Source: Pyxicephalus adspersus (lineage: Eukaryota > Chordata > Amphibia > Anura > Pyxicephalidae). Taken from it: a DNA stretch of 64,000 nucleotides. Of the stretch, positions 11,259 through 22,597 are shown one piece after another. How positions within the stretch are numbered: position 1 is the first letter of the stretch; the number at the start of each line of letters is the position of its first letter. The notes beneath the pieces are model-generated. The model was not told where the DNA came from and made no database searches. It worked only from the letters and a program-made list of their open reading frames with translations. The position numbers and the translations under genes are program-made. The stretch is from positions 164,630,048-164,694,047 of the forward strand of contig NC_092858.1 in the NCBI RefSeq assembly GCF_032062135.1, written 5' to 3'.

Positions 11259-11905
11259 ATACTAGTGAATTCTCCCTACAAGGCTGAAAATGATTATGAA
11301 AATATTTAAATCAATACATATTGATTGTTTTCTAAAGCTTACTTTTTTATAATTGTTTATTCCTATGTTATTCAAAGTTGTTTCTTATATTTTGACATAT
11401 CTTTAAGCCTTTCCATGCCTTGTAGGTCAAATGATCTTTTCCACTGAGAATATTTTTGTAGGAATGAGTGTGAGAAATATTGAAACATTTTGGGTCAAGC
11501 AGTAATTACAAATATTGAATCTAGAATGTTGTGTTCATTGCTTATCATCAAAATGTTTAATCGTTATTCAAAAAACGTTTTCTTGCATCTTGTGTTTTAT
11601 ATATTGGGATAGATTACAGTAAACAAAAAAAGTCAATTTCTTTATATTCTGAGTAGTGTCCTGGTGATGTATAGCCCATTCTGATTTTCTAATCTTTCCA
11701 CTATGGGAGCTGTTCTGTAGTACCAGTAAAAGCTAACAGAAGTTATCACAGAGTTGTCCAAAAAATAAATAAATAAAAACCTGATAGAAATATTTATTAA
11801 TTTTAAATGACAAATTTTTAATTGCATGCATTACGTATTAGATCAAAACCAATATGCTTCTCTGATTAATAATTGTAAAGAATATCCAACATATCCCACA
11901 ACCAG
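11259..11905. other. Intergenic, nothing recognised
   Basis: AT-rich with no gene or clear repeat. Confidence 0.5.
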
Positions 11906-11910
11906 CATTT

Positions 11911-12058
11911 AGTATTATTATTATTAGACAGTGTTTATATAACACGAACATATTACGCAGCGCTGTACATTAAATAGGGGATGCAAATGGCAGACAGATA
12001 CAGACAGTGACACAGGAGGAGGAGAGGACCTTGCCGCGAAGAACTTACAATCCTATAA
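11911..12058 (-). mobile_element. L2-like 3'-end fragment
   Basis: TATTATTATTATTAGACAG, then ATATTACGCAGCGCTGTACATTAAATAG, then GACACAGGAGGAGGAGAGGACC and GAAGAACTTACAATC. This is the reverse complement of the longer tail at 40405-40562 (ATTGTAAGCTCTTCGGGGCAGGGTCC). Related to L2/CR1-type 3' ends by resemblance. Confidence 0.75.
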
Positions 12059-12689
12059 TATTAAAAAAGCACACAGTCTGTAATTCAAACTGAACAGGAT
12101 TTTCCTTACATATGCCTGGATAATAAAAATTAATTTTAACACAATATTTAGCATCTTTAGTGAATCATTATCATTCTGTTGTGAATATTGGAAAGCTCCA
12201 CTTTTATGGGTTTCAAATAAATAAAATGGGGATTCCAGAAATCATTGAAAATTCTGAATCCCCTGCACACTGCTGTACATCTTTACATATCCATAGGAAA
12301 CTTTTGCACAAAAGCAGGAAATGTGTTTTCACATTCTTAGCATTGTTTAAATTGACCAACAGTATCAAACTAATCTTTCTTTGGCCATTCAATAAATGTC
12401 AAAAACCTAACTTGCTTGGAGTTATGTTATTGGTCATGACCTGCCAACATGGGGAAGAAGTTCTGAAAGAGCTATAGACTCTGGTCTTCAAACTGTAATT
12501 TGCAATGGAAATGGAGTGATGTCTGTGCTCAAATCCAAATATTTATCTATATATTGTAGTAGAGAGAAACATCTGATGCCAAATTCAGAGGATATTTGGC
12601 ATCCTGTAGCTCAGTTTTCAATTGGAAGAGGGAATTAAGGAACATGGATAAGGATGTAAGTAAATGCTGGGCAGATTTGTGGCATTTTA
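12059..12689. other. Intergenic, mostly unclassified
   Basis: Bases 12071-12095 match 12836-12860 with one mismatch (ACACAGTCTGTRATTCAAAC), so part of this belongs to the repeat that follows. No gene. Confidence 0.5.
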
Positions 12690-12862
12690 TTTGGGATCTT
12701 CATGTCCTGGAACAACCCATCATATCCTTTGTGTACTGCTGATTATAGATTGGGTCTGGGTTTAGGTTTGAAAGTTAATTTCCCTTGGAAGGAGCACTAT
12801 TACGCCCAATATATTATAAACCAAGGAACAGTTATACACAGTCTGTGATTCAAACTGAACTG
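12690..12862. repeat. Dispersed repeat 'E', uninterrupted copy
   Basis: It matches 15445-15476 plus 15672-15768: TCTTCATGTCCTGGAACAA, then CATATCCTTTGTGT, TGCTGATTATA, GGTCTGGGTTT, and GCACTATTACGCCCAAT. Relative to the 15.4-kb copy it has ~30 extra bases after GGTCTGGG and lacks the MITE, so it preserves the empty insertion site. The element class is not known. Confidence 0.7.
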
Positions 12863-13205
12863 AATTGTGGTTCAAACTGATTTGGGATCCAGGCCCTGTC
12901 TCCTGGAATGAATGGGCTAGGCACTCCGTCCTGCCTGAAATTGAGGGCACCTGTCTTGAAGACAAGGGAGCTGCAGCCTGGGGCCAGCTGTGGTTTAGGA
13001 AGAAAAGGTGGGTCCAGTCTGTGAGCTGGGAGAAGTTCTCCCACAGTTTGGGTCTGGTAGACCAGAGCCAGGAGGCTAAATTTGCTGTATTTATTGGTCA
13101 GAACCCTGGATTAGTTTTTTTTGTAAATAAAAGTGAAATTGAACTTAAAGCCTGAGATATCTCTCTGCAGTGAGTGCATTTGATGCCAATTTCCTACAAC
13201 ATATA
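12863..13205 (+). mobile_element. Possible solo-LTR or other retroelement remnant
   Basis: GC-richer block with a polyadenylation signal AATAAA at 13126-13131, followed by AGCCTGAGATATCTCTCTGCAG and ending near CCTACAACA. This order resembles the 3' part of frog Ty3/Gypsy LTRs, but I see no paired LTR, primer site or target duplication. Weak. Confidence 0.25.
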
Positions 13206-13464
13206 TACAGGGAGCTAGAGGGGTGGACCGTATTCTACCACATTTAGATATGTATTACAATATATGCAAACCAAGAATCCCTATTTTTATGCAAAGGTTT
13301 GCTAAATACAAAATGTATAGATCATTAAATATCATAGGTTCCCCAAACACAGTTTTGGTTGACCAACAAATTAGTTGTCAAGATAAACCTTGGCTGTGAT
13401 CGCCTTAATAAAGTACACAGCAGGGCATTTCCCATTGACTGGTGGTTATCAAGGACAAACTCAA
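13206..13464. other. Intergenic, nothing recognised
   Basis: No gene or clear repeat up to the gap. Confidence 0.5.
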
Positions 13465-13840
13465 NNNNNNNNNNNNNNNNNNNNNNNNNNNNNNNNNNNN
13501 NNNNNNNNNNNNNNNNNNNNNNNNNNNNNNNNNNNNNNNNNNNNNNNNNNNNNNNNNNNNNNNNNNNNNNNNNNNNNNNNNNNNNNNNNNNNNNNNNNNN
13601 NNNNNNNNNNNNNNNNNNNNNNNNNNNNNNNNNNNNNNNNNNNNNNNNNNNNNNNNNNNNNNNNNNNNNNNNNNNNNNNNNNNNNNNNNNNNNNNNNNNN
13701 NNNNNNNNNNNNNNNNNNNNNNNNNNNNNNNNNNNNNNNNNNNNNNNNNNNNNNNNNNNNNNNNNNNNNNNNNNNNNNNNNNNNNNNNNNNNNNNNNNNN
13801 NNNNNNNNNNNNNNNNNNNNNNNNNNNNNNNNNNNNNNNN
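13465..13840. other. Assembly gap (376 N)
   Basis: Run of N. Open frames spanning it are artefacts. Confidence 0.99.
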
Positions 13841-14220
13841 GCACATTTCTTTTTTTTTTAGTTTGATTTAAACCCATCTTTATTTTGCTGTGTATGTCCC
13901 AGGGGGGAAAATTCTAGTCCTAAAAAACCCAACAGTAACCAGGTTCCCCTTATAGACAACAGTCCCCAAGCTGTCCCCAATCCAAAATCCTTCTCTCTAT
14001 GCAAAATAAAGGAATTAAATATAAAAATTGCATCATTATAACCTTAAGATTTGTTCCTATGCTGCCAAAATATAATAAAAATCTTGATTTGAATACTAAT
14101 AATTTCTATTATTATGCCATAGCTATTTTAATCCCCCCCCCCCCCCCCCCCACTATGTGTTGAACAAAAATAGTTTTGGCTGCAGTTCTGCTTTACAAAT
14201 ATTTGTTTTAGTCCAAGCAT
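13841..14220. other. Unclassified, contains a 19-base poly-C run
   Basis: A homopolymer of 19 C lies at 14133-14151. The preceding segment with TGTATGTCCCAGGGGG and CAAGCTGTCCCCAATCC may be an old MITE. No gene. Confidence 0.5.
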
Positions 14221-14224
14221 CTGT

Positions 14225-14450
14225 CATACGCAGTGTTAGTTTTGTTGGCTAGCTCTATTTCTGCCATCATTAAGCCTCTGTGATTTCATATTGTCGGTAT
14301 TGGAATATTGATATTTGTCTGCTGCAGTTATTGTGCACTTCATTACGGAATTGATTTGTTATAATGAAGGCTGCTTATTCTATGTATCCACACTAAATTC
14401 CAATGTAAATTGGGTGATTTGCTCTTTTCACTGACCAATGTCCAGGGGGA
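14225..14450. other. Candidate conserved non-coding element
   Basis: Unique sequence with CTGCCATCATTAAGCC, TTGTCTGCTGCAGTTATTG and TTCATTACGGAATTG, no open frame and no repeat match in the window. Conservation is untested. Confidence 0.35.
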
Positions 14451-14567
14451 ATTCTACTGCTAGAATGTGTCCTGAGATAGTCAGAGCAGCGTGCGTCTGC
14501 GATAGAATAAATACCCAGAGAAAAAATTTGCAGAAATTTTATTATGGCTACAATGTTTTTAATCTCA

Positions 14568-14640
14568 TATTTATTATTGATTTAAATAGTGCCATCATAT
14601 TCTGTGCAGTGTACAATAAACAGTAAACACAAACGAACAA
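14568..14640 (-). mobile_element. L2-like 3'-tail fragment (diverged)
   Basis: TTTATTATTGATTTAAATAGTGCCATCATATTCTGTGCAGTG is a decayed reverse complement of the standard tail. CTTACAATCTAAT at 14963 may be a displaced continuation. Confidence 0.55.
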
Positions 14641-15444
14641 TATGAATATTGCTCAATTAAATACCAAACCTTGTAAAATGTACAAAGAGGTGGAACAAAG
14701 CTGTTTATACACAAGAGTTGTACACAGGGCCAGATTTAGGTACAGAAAACTAGGCGATTCCTGGCAATGCTCACTTTATCCATTGGCAGAGTGGGCAGGG
14801 AGCTGGAATTTTGTGCATTTGGGTCGCCCACTTCATATTTGGCCAGGGTTCCATTTTGGCTAAAACTGCCAACAGTCCTACAAACAATGAGCGTGATAAA
14901 GGTAATACACAATAAAGCTCCCCTAGTAATAATTTACAATATTGGTCTAAAGGCAAAGGATCTTACAATCTAATATCCATGCCACTGTAATATTCAGTAA
15001 GGTTAGTTTGCATGGTGGTCAGTCATCCAATGAAATCAGTACCTAGAGGTTTAGTGAGCTGATCCAACGCACTGCCTTGTGATATAATATTGTATATAAA
15101 ATGAGAAGCCTGATGACAGTGAATGTGGACTATTATTTTGGCAAAGGGTCTTTTCTGGTCATTTTGTTCCCCCAAGCAAAACACCCATAAAAATCTCAGT
15201 ACCTCTCCTCATGTGAACCAGCCAGACACCTCCAGTGGCCACAAACACAAATTCTGTTCATTGAAGTCATAGATATTGTTTATTTGCCACATTTAAACTA
15301 CTTACCCCAGTAATTTTCTCTTCTATGATGCATAAAAGAACTATGCCTATGCCAACCCTCCATTGTAGACATGTCCTGACCTGAACCTCCATATAGATTA
15401 CAACAAACCAAAAAACATGTCCATACCTACTCTTCCCTACTGGA
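14641..15444. other. Intergenic, unclassified
   Basis: 14715-14870 (GGGCCAGATTTAGGTACAG through CACTTCATATTTGGCC) has the look of an old dispersed repeat. Elsewhere nothing recognised and no gene. Confidence 0.4.
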
Positions 15445-15770
15445 TTGGGTCTTCATGTCCTGGAACAATCTATCATGGGGCCTGATTTATTAAAGCTCTT
15501 CAAGGCTGGAGAGGATACACTTTCATCAATGAAGCTGGATGATCCAACAAACCTGGAATAGATTCCATAAAAGCCATTTGCTATTTGTTAGCAAATGTTT
15601 TCAACCCTTGACAAGATCTATTCCAGGTTTGCTATATCACCCAGCTTTGAAGAGCTTTAATAAATCAGGCCTATATCCTTTGTGTGTTGCTGATTATAAA
15701 TTAGGTCTGGGTTGAGCATTATTACGCCCAATAGAATATGGATCTAAGAACAGTTGTACACAGGCCGCTG
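15445..15770. repeat. Dispersed repeat 'E', interrupted copy
   Basis: The repeat described at 12690-12862 is split here by a MITE. The left part ends GGAACAATCTATCAT and the right part resumes ATCCTTTGTGTGTTGCTG. Confidence 0.7.
15477..15671. mobile_element. Palindromic MITE family 'A' nested in repeat E
   Basis: Near-palindromic ~195 bp element starting GGGGCCTGATTTATTAAAGC and ending GCTTTAATAAATCAGGCC. Internal arms (GGATACACTTTCATC..GAAGCTGG; AACCTGGAATAGATT / AATCTATTCCAGGTTTGC; TTTGCTATTTGTTAGCAAATG) fold on themselves. This family is common in frog DNA as I recall it. The superfamily is not resolved: the flanking duplication is at most 2-3 bp (AT/CAT). Confidence 0.8.
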
Positions 15771-16945
15771 GATATGTGGGATGATGATGCCTTGCTTGGT
15801 ACCATTTAGGTTCCATGCTTGTTCTCATTTAGGTCTCCCACAGGGAACAGAAAGCAAATGCTGATTGGGTTCAATATTTTCTCTACTTTGGAAAAAATGC
15901 ATTGGTATTTCTGTGTGTGTTCCTGTTAGAGATTTCCCCTTATTTCCTGTTTGGTGAAAACATTGTTAACAGAACAGGAAATGAAGATAATACTCATTCC
16001 AATCTGCTGTTGTGTCTAGCTGCATTCAGTGTCTGCTGGGCTCATTATTTTTGCACCGGACCACCTGGCCTGCCCCACCTTGTCCTACTGAAGTCTATTG
16101 TACAGCCCACTCCCTCTATTCTGCAGCCATTATCAGTAGTCACCAATGGGACCCTTTCCAAAATGTATATGGAAGGCAAATTTTGCAGGGGAGGGGAAAG
16201 AAAGGGAAATAGAGCAAGGGGCTTTTAAAAAGTTGCACTGGGGCCAAAGATCTGTATCTATGATACTGGAGAAATCCAACATTAAAAAACCTTCATCCAA
16301 TATATTGCTGGTAAAGTAATCATTAGATGGGACACTTATTCTGATGACAACTGTATACATATCAATTACCCAACCTTTGGAGAGATTTCCTCTTGCTTCC
16401 TGTTGCATCTTCAGGGCCAGAAGTAAAAATCTTCCTAAAAACACAGAGCAAAATAAAATCGGAAAGATCGATTTTACTTTACCTACTCTATCCAGAACTA
16501 CAAAACTTAAGTTTGTGCTACACTTTAATATATTCTATCTATACATAATACGCAAATATTTTACAATGTTTTATCAGATTTATCATTATCCCTCATTGTG
16601 TGGTTCTTTTTTGTTTTTACCTTCAATAAGACCTTTTTTTGTACAAATCCACGTTTGGATGTATATGATCATTTTAACATGTCTTATGTTCATTTTCAAC
16701 CACCAATCCAATTTTTTTCCAAACAATTTTGGCAGCAAAAACACAAAAAAGAGAAAACTCCTCTGCTTTTTCACTGTTGCCAGATTTTTGCATAATAGTT
16801 AACAGCAGTTCGGCACATTGCTGGTCCGGCCAGCGAGACGGTGACTCCGGTGAATAGTCTCTCATTAGAGATTTTTTGTAACATTTTTTTGCTAAAAAAA
16901 TCAAAAAATACACCAAAACAATAATATAAAGTCGCTATAAAATGT
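15771..16945. other. Intergenic with a short MITE-like fragment
   Basis: 15929-15990 (AGATTTCCCCTTATTTCCTG ... ACAGGAAATGAAG) is a copy of a short palindromic family also seen near 25.0, 27.4 and 28.0 kb. The rest is AT-rich and unclassified, with no gene. Confidence 0.45.
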
Positions 16946-16947
16946 TT

Positions 16948-17285
16948 GCATAAATGATAACATTGCGCCAATCATCCTTCATGTTTAATCACATCTGCCG
17001 ACATATTGCTTCACTTCCAACGTATCTCCCTTTAAGTGTGTCAAAATTTCCTCCCCAGCTGCCAGCCTTTAACTCAGATAACGTCCCCATCGCTGCCACC
17101 TCGGCTCACAAATATGAACGGCAGGCAGTTTGTGCTACTTAAAGCCAGCGCCATATGGGGTGGGCAGTGCCGGCCAATAATTCCAACCTGTGGACCACAG
17201 AAGAAAGTGCTAATGCCAATCATGATTGAAACAGCGATCCCATTAAATAATGAATGCCATTCATAGCCTACCCATAGGCAGGATC
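16948..17285. other. Candidate conserved non-coding element
   Basis: Unique, GC-balanced sequence containing ACATTGCGCCAAT (16960-16972), TGTTTAATCACATCTGCC, CCTTTAACTCAGATAACG and AATATGAACGGCAGGCAG. The 13-mer recurs at 17979-17991 in the next block. Open frames here are short and unrelated to any family I know. Probable enhancer-type element, by texture. Confidence 0.45.
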
Positions 17286-17480
17286 AGGGGGGTAATAAGG
17301 CAGACCTGTCATTACGCAGGCAAACTTTAACTGACGCTACCATTTTTTTTTCACTGATAATTTGTGGCATTTGCTTTATCTATCATTTTTTTTTCGACCG
17401 GGAAAGAAAAAAAAAACAAATCCTGCAGGCTGAAGACTCTGGAGAATATTAGGGTGAATTTTTTTTTGATCCTCGGACCT
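17286..17480. other. Spacer between two candidate CNEs
   Basis: T-runs and A-runs (17344-17351, 17384-17396, 17408-17418, 17459-17467) around moderately GC-rich sequence. Nothing recognised. Confidence 0.4.
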
Positions 17481-18110
17481 CATTGATTTGAAGGCTGATG
17501 TAGTGCAAAGGGTCGCTTATTAGTGGCGTCTGTCAGTGCTGTAATGTTTTTGTTATTTTCAGTCATTTGTTCATACTGACATCATGTCATTACAGAATGG
17601 TGCTGTTCAGGCCCTGCCTCGGCTGTTCGTTAGCGTGTGTTTAATGAGCAGCTTAATTGAGCTGTCTAGTAAGGCCACCTGTCACCCTTCGGACTTATTA
17701 ACATATTAATGGCTCGACATTGTGTTCCCTGACAGGCAACAGGGTTTACTGATTTGATGTCTGGACACGGGGATTTAAGGAAGGAACGAGCGGGGAGTAT
17801 TGGGAAGGAGGTTTTAAAAAATGCAGGTTAACTCGTTGCCTCCCAAGCCTTTTGTGGAAGCCCTCCGGCTGCCCAGCGGGGTGCCGGGCCACAGCCTAGT
17901 GAACAGGTTTTGGCCATTCGCTAGAGGGTTTTCAGCAGTTGAAAATATGATGTCTGGGCGTGAAGAGCCACAATGAACACATTGCGCCAATGATGACAGG
18001 GGACCTCGGAGTAACAATTTCAGCTTAAGATCTGCCTTTCTTGGCTGTTGAACTTTAACCCTTTGTTCACAGACAGACAAGAAATGCTGGGAGGTAATTT
18101 TAGTGACATG
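17481..18110. other. Candidate conserved non-coding element (long)
   Basis: About 600 bp of unique sequence with CAGCTTAATTGAGCTG (palindromic, 17650-17665), TTATTAACATATTAATGGC, a CCAGCGGGGTGCCGGGCC GC-rich core near 17.88 kb and ACATTGCGCCAAT at 17979-17991. No plausible coding frame. Its length and word content resemble vertebrate developmental enhancers. Confidence 0.45.
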
Positions 18111-19664
18111 CAGACATATCATAAACCTTTTCCTATGTCTATGTCTGAATTAACACTAAAGAATTTATAATTTATAATTAACATTGGTAAGTATTTTTAA
18201 GGGATTGGATGAAAGCTTACCTCCCAACTGTCCATGATTTGGAAGAACAGAACCAACTCTCGGTCTTCCTCAATTATCTGTCTTTTTGGGTAAAGAAATA
18301 TACTTCTTAGAAAATATAAATTTACTAATATTTGCTATTTTGCATTAACCTTTTATTTAGTTTGTATCCTTTTTTATTTATTACTTTGGGGAGCTAACGT
18401 TAAGTAAAAGCTTAAAAACAAGCATTTGTCAATCATGTTTTGCTTTTTCATTTTAGAACAATAGATTTTTATTGAAATGTTTCAAGTTAGGCGGGAAAAA
18501 AAAGAAAAAGGGAAACAAGTAATTTAAGGGTATTTTTATGGTGTCAAAAATAAGTGCATAGCAGAGGAGTGTCATTTGTCTACATACTTTGAGCTGCTAA
18601 ATGTTTCTCTTGAATATCTCCAAAATTTATGAGATATGTGATAATATTATTTTTTGTTGTTCTCTTAATCTATTGCTCCTATCCACAACACTGATGATGG
18701 CCAACAAGCTCAAACAGCGCTATGCGGTTTAAAATAAATTGTTCCGTTATTTTAGGTTGTCTCTGTGCTGTAAACAAACAGCTCTGGACTCTGGACATTT
18801 GGGAACCCAAAAGGAAGAAATTATTTTTATGGCTCTATTATTCTAAAATAACTAAAACTCTTTATTTTTGGGATTTGTGGCTTGTAGCGGCTTACAGCTG
18901 GACAGATCTCTTCCACATTAAAGGGGAAAGACTGGTGATTATTTTAAAGAAGGAGTACATTGGAAAAAAAAAAAAAATTTCTTCTGCAATATGACAAAGT
19001 TATTGAGGATCTAAACTCATTGGTGGGTGGTGATCTTCTGCCAAATTCAGCAACTATGCTCAACATACTTGCTGATTTTGGCATGGGCTTACCTGTGTGC
19101 AACCTCCTTGCAGCGATAACAGGTCCAGTGTTTGTCATCACTGTGTTCTTGGAAGGCGCCATCTTCATGCCGGCTACATGTTGGACTTTCGAGAAGACAG
19201 CAATCTTCTTTGGTCACTGCATGTCAGTTAGCTCTACTTCTAGCTGGTGACTTATTGTTTTTTGAGTCTAGATTGCTTTAACTGTCTGATCCCAATATTT
19301 TCTACATGCGCTGTAGTTACGGCCAGGCCAATAAAGATGTGCACAGATCTGGAACCTAGAGGAAGACCGAGTGAAGATGCTGGCAACAGAGAAAGGAGAG
19401 GTGAGTTTCATAATTTCATTAAAAAATTGAAAACCAGCAGATAAGTTTATTTTATTGCAGAATAGACATTGCCAGTCCCTTCTGCAATAAAGGGCATTTA
19501 TTGGACCTTTAAAGTTTGTTAACTTTCATTCTGTTTTAACACAAACCATAGCAGCTATTAACTTATTTTTAATCTTTGGCTATCATTGTGTGTAGGACAA
19601 GTCCTTGACAGTCAAAGGGTAAATCAGATTTTCCTTACTTTCTGACTTTAGACACAACAGTAAG
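18111..19664. other. Intergenic, unclassified
   Basis: 18215-18290 (CTCCCAACTGTCCATGATTT..) looks like a worn frog-type MITE. 18685-18720 (GATGATGGCCAACAAGCTCAAAC) may be a hairpin-repeat remnant. No gene found. Confidence 0.4.
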
Positions 19665-19912
19665 GACTTGTTCGGACTGGTGGTAGGTACAGGATCCCAT
19701 GTGGCTCTTGGTGTCTGCCACCTTGCCAGCTGCTCAGCCTCACCGCTGTGCTAGTTGCACCAACATTTACCCAGTTTGAACTGCTGCCCCTATTTACTCC
19801 CTATAGGGGGCTGGGGGTGAGTCGAGTATGTGGAGCATCTCAACCATGGGCGTAGTTTGGGGGTGTGAAGAAGTGGTAACCGCAGTTCACCTCTCTGAAC
19901 TAGTCCTAAGTA
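19665..19912 (+). mobile_element. Dispersed repeat/MITE family 'H', copy 1
   Basis: It shares ordered blocks with the reverse complement of 39100-39520: GTTCGGACTGGTGG, CATGTGGCTC.TGGTG, CACCTTGCCA, TCTCAACCATGGGCGYAGTT, GCAGTTCA. Starts and ends in mutually complementary sequence (AAGGACTTGTTC / GAACTAGTCCT), so it is probably a MITE. Confidence 0.6.
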
Positions 19913-19924
19913 AGTGAAGATTCA

Positions 19925-20150
19925 GACCTGCCTCGAAATTAACAATCCCATGTGGCTCCTGGTGGTTGGCACCTTGACAGGTCACTTGCACCGTCATCCT
20001 GGTTCTTACTGTATCATTCACTGTCACCCTCATTCATTTTATTTAGGGCTGCCGTAGGTAGGAGCTACATCTTCCCGAAGGCAACAGCTCACTGGCATGA
20101 AGTGGTAATTGCACCGCAACCTCATATTAAACCTCATAAAATACTAGCAT
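19925..20150 (+). mobile_element. Dispersed repeat/MITE family 'H', partial copy 2
   Basis: CCCATGTGGCTCCTGGTG, CACCTTGACAGG and AATTGCACCGCAACCTC repeat the block order of the adjacent copy and of the 39-kb copy. Decayed. Confidence 0.5.
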
Positions 20151-20835
20151 AGTCACAGCTAGAGAGCCTGATCACCATGCTGGTCCTCCCACTCCAAGGT
20201 AAGCTGTATAGAGAATTGATAGAAAGATTGATGCCAGGTAGTTAGGCAAGCAGCATTGAACTACAGGTACTGATCAAGTATCTACCATTCTGGAACATTG
20301 TTATATGGAAGAGCTTGAAATGTCCTTAACCCAACACAGAGCTCTAATAGGAGACTGGAACAACAAGAGAGCAGCGAATGTGGGGGAGCTTTAAGGAGAA
20401 CCCGTCACTTTGCCATATTTGCCAGTATGACTGATTCAATTATAAAGCTAAACAGCCAACAAAACATTTTTTTTGGGTGAAGCTGGAAAGGTGATCTATC
20501 TCTTAAATTCCTGTCCAGGCGATCACAAAGGAAGTAAAGGGAAATTTCGCCACCTTGGTAGCAAACAATAAAAAAACCTAATTCATCCATATATCATCCT
20601 GAACAAACTTTTCATATTAAATATGTGTGTGGTGCACAACAATGGTGACATTATACAAATCCAAAAAGCAAAGAATCCGGCACCCACAGTTCTTTAAAAA
20701 TATCTTTTGCAGTGTAATAGCCTTTATCAAGTCATCAAACAGAACAATTCACATGCAAAAATAAATAACTAATAACTAATACATTTAAATACTTCAAACA
20801 TCCTAATTACTAATAGACTTGCCCAATTAAGGAAT
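20151..20835. other. Intergenic, unclassified
   Basis: 20640-20735 (GAATCCGGCACCCAC..GCCTTTATCAAGTCATC) resembles frog hairpin repeats with an ATCAAG motif. No gene. Confidence 0.35.
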
Positions 20836-21262
20836 AATAAAGTTTGGTAAAGCATTGTGTATAACAAACTATTATTGTCAGATACAAACAATGACACAGG
20901 AGGAGGAGAGGACCCTGCACAGAAGAGTCTACAGTCTAAGGCTATGTACACACGTGCAATCATTGTCGTTGGAAAGAATCTTTCACGACTAACGACTGCA
21001 TGATGCATGAACAAGTGCTGTACATACATCACCATTCTGCTCTGCTCTGGAGAGGGGAGGGGGAGAATTACAGAGCGGCACCCTGCTGAGCTCACTCACG
21101 TTCACTTTCATTACGATCGTTATCCACCAGGACGATAAACGACGAGCGCTGTACACACGCAAGATTCTCGTCTGATATCAGCTCTGAGCCGATTTTGGAA
21201 CGAGAAATATTGCATGTGTGTACCCAGCCTAAGCAGAGGGTGAAGCAACAAACAATAGGATG
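20836..21262 (-). mobile_element. L2-like 3'-end fragment, interrupted by a MITE
   Basis: 20875-20939 reads CAGATACAAACAATGACACAGGAGGAGGAGAGGACC..TCTACAGTCTAA, the reverse complement of the long L2-like tail. It resumes at 21230 as TAAGCAGAGGGTGAAGCAAC. The interruption is the element at 20940-21229. Confidence 0.7.
20940..21229. mobile_element. Harbinger-like MITE (290 bp) nested in L2-like tail
   Basis: Termini GGCTATGTACACACGTGCAAT and ATTGCATGTGTGTACCCAGCC are inverted repeats, flanked by TAA at 20937-20939 and 21230-21232. The 3-bp TWA duplication and GGC start are Harbinger hallmarks. The interior (GAGAGGGGAGGGGGAG, CATTACGATCGTTATC, ACGATAAACGACGAGCG) matches the 932-1236 copy. No transposase. 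Confidence 0.75.
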
Positions 21263-22247
21263 ATTGCAATTAAAAAATTGACTTTCTTTACTTTTGTTCA
21301 TCCTTTGATGTAGCTTATTATCACTGATTCCCTGCACCTTCCTTGCAGCTATTCCTGTCTATATGCACGGCAAAGGTTGCATGGCATTTATCAGATTGGG
21401 TTACCTGATGGTGATAACAATGAACCATGTGTGTTTACAAAGGTGCAGACATGGTCATCAGAAAGCCCTGGGGCTGGGTGACAATGCAGGATAACAATTA
21501 AAAACCCAACAAGAAAATGCCTGAACAAGAATTCTGATTGGGGTATTTATTATTTTTATTAACAATAAAGAAAAATGTGAATAACTTTACATGTGTACTA
21601 AAGTGTCTGGGATCTCCCCTGTGCTATACAAAGTGCCACACAGGTAGCTGCACGGATGTTCCATCATTTTTCCACATACTGATAATGAGAGGCTGGAAAG
21701 AGCTTTACATGTAAATAACAGCTGGGCTGTCCAGGACAAACTGCCACTTCTAACCGCAGATGACGGGGAGGGAGGAGGACAATGAGATGGAGATAGGTGA
21801 CACCAACACTGCGGTCTGTGGTGACAATGACACCTTCTGTGTACTCTGCTCCCCGGCCATGTTTAGTAACTGCTTTTATTCTTGATGAACCAGACTGTGC
21901 AAACAAACAGTGCGCTGTGGTATCTATAAGTGTGTATAGGTGTGTGTGTGTACTAATACACAGGAGGACATTTTTATTAATTTTTCTACATAGGAAATAA
22001 GAAAGACACAGGTATTGGTGGTGAAGAATCCGGCTAATCAATGAAACTAAAGCCTGAATGGCTTGTGTTTGCCTTTTCCCTTGATAATGATAATATCAAT
22101 ATTCTGCGTTCATCACACATCATGGTTTAAGCATTGCATAGATATCGTTGTGTCTCTGTGCTTCTCCCTGCAATGCTTTCATATTACAGCTGGTGGGAGG
22201 AGCCAGCAGGGTGCTGCACATAGCTGCTTGAAAACTGCACAGCACAC
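21263..22247. other. Intergenic, nothing recognised
   Basis: No gene. A short GT run lies at 21938-21950. Confidence 0.45.
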
Positions 22248-22463
22248 TGGGCTTGATTTATTATAAGCTCTCCGAGACTAGAGAAGATAGACTATCATGG
22301 AAGAACCTTGGGATCCAGCAAATCTTAGAATGGATCTGTTTCATAATGTAAAACATTTATCAATGATTTCTAAGAAATCCATTCCAGGTTTGCTAGATCT
22401 TTCTGGTTCTTCCATGATGGTCCATTTTTTCCAGTCCTGAAGAGCTTGAATAAATCCAGCCCA
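22248..22463. mobile_element. Palindromic MITE family 'A'
   Basis: TGGGCTTGATTTATTATAAGC ... GCTTGAATAAATCCAGCCCA, with the family's central AATCTTAGAATGGATC / AATCCATTCCAGGTTTGC arms. Confidence 0.75.
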
Positions 22464-22597
22464 ATGTCTCAGAACTCTACCTCGGAATGGGTGGCTCCTG
22501 GGAGAAGTTATGTGAATATCAAAATGCCTTATGGATGGATAACAGTCTGGAGTAGTTTACATTTGCATGTATACTTCCCTAGATAATCCACCTACGT

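Noticed and set aside
13325..13877. Frames of 138-173 codons on both strands
   Set aside because: Consist mostly of the N gap.
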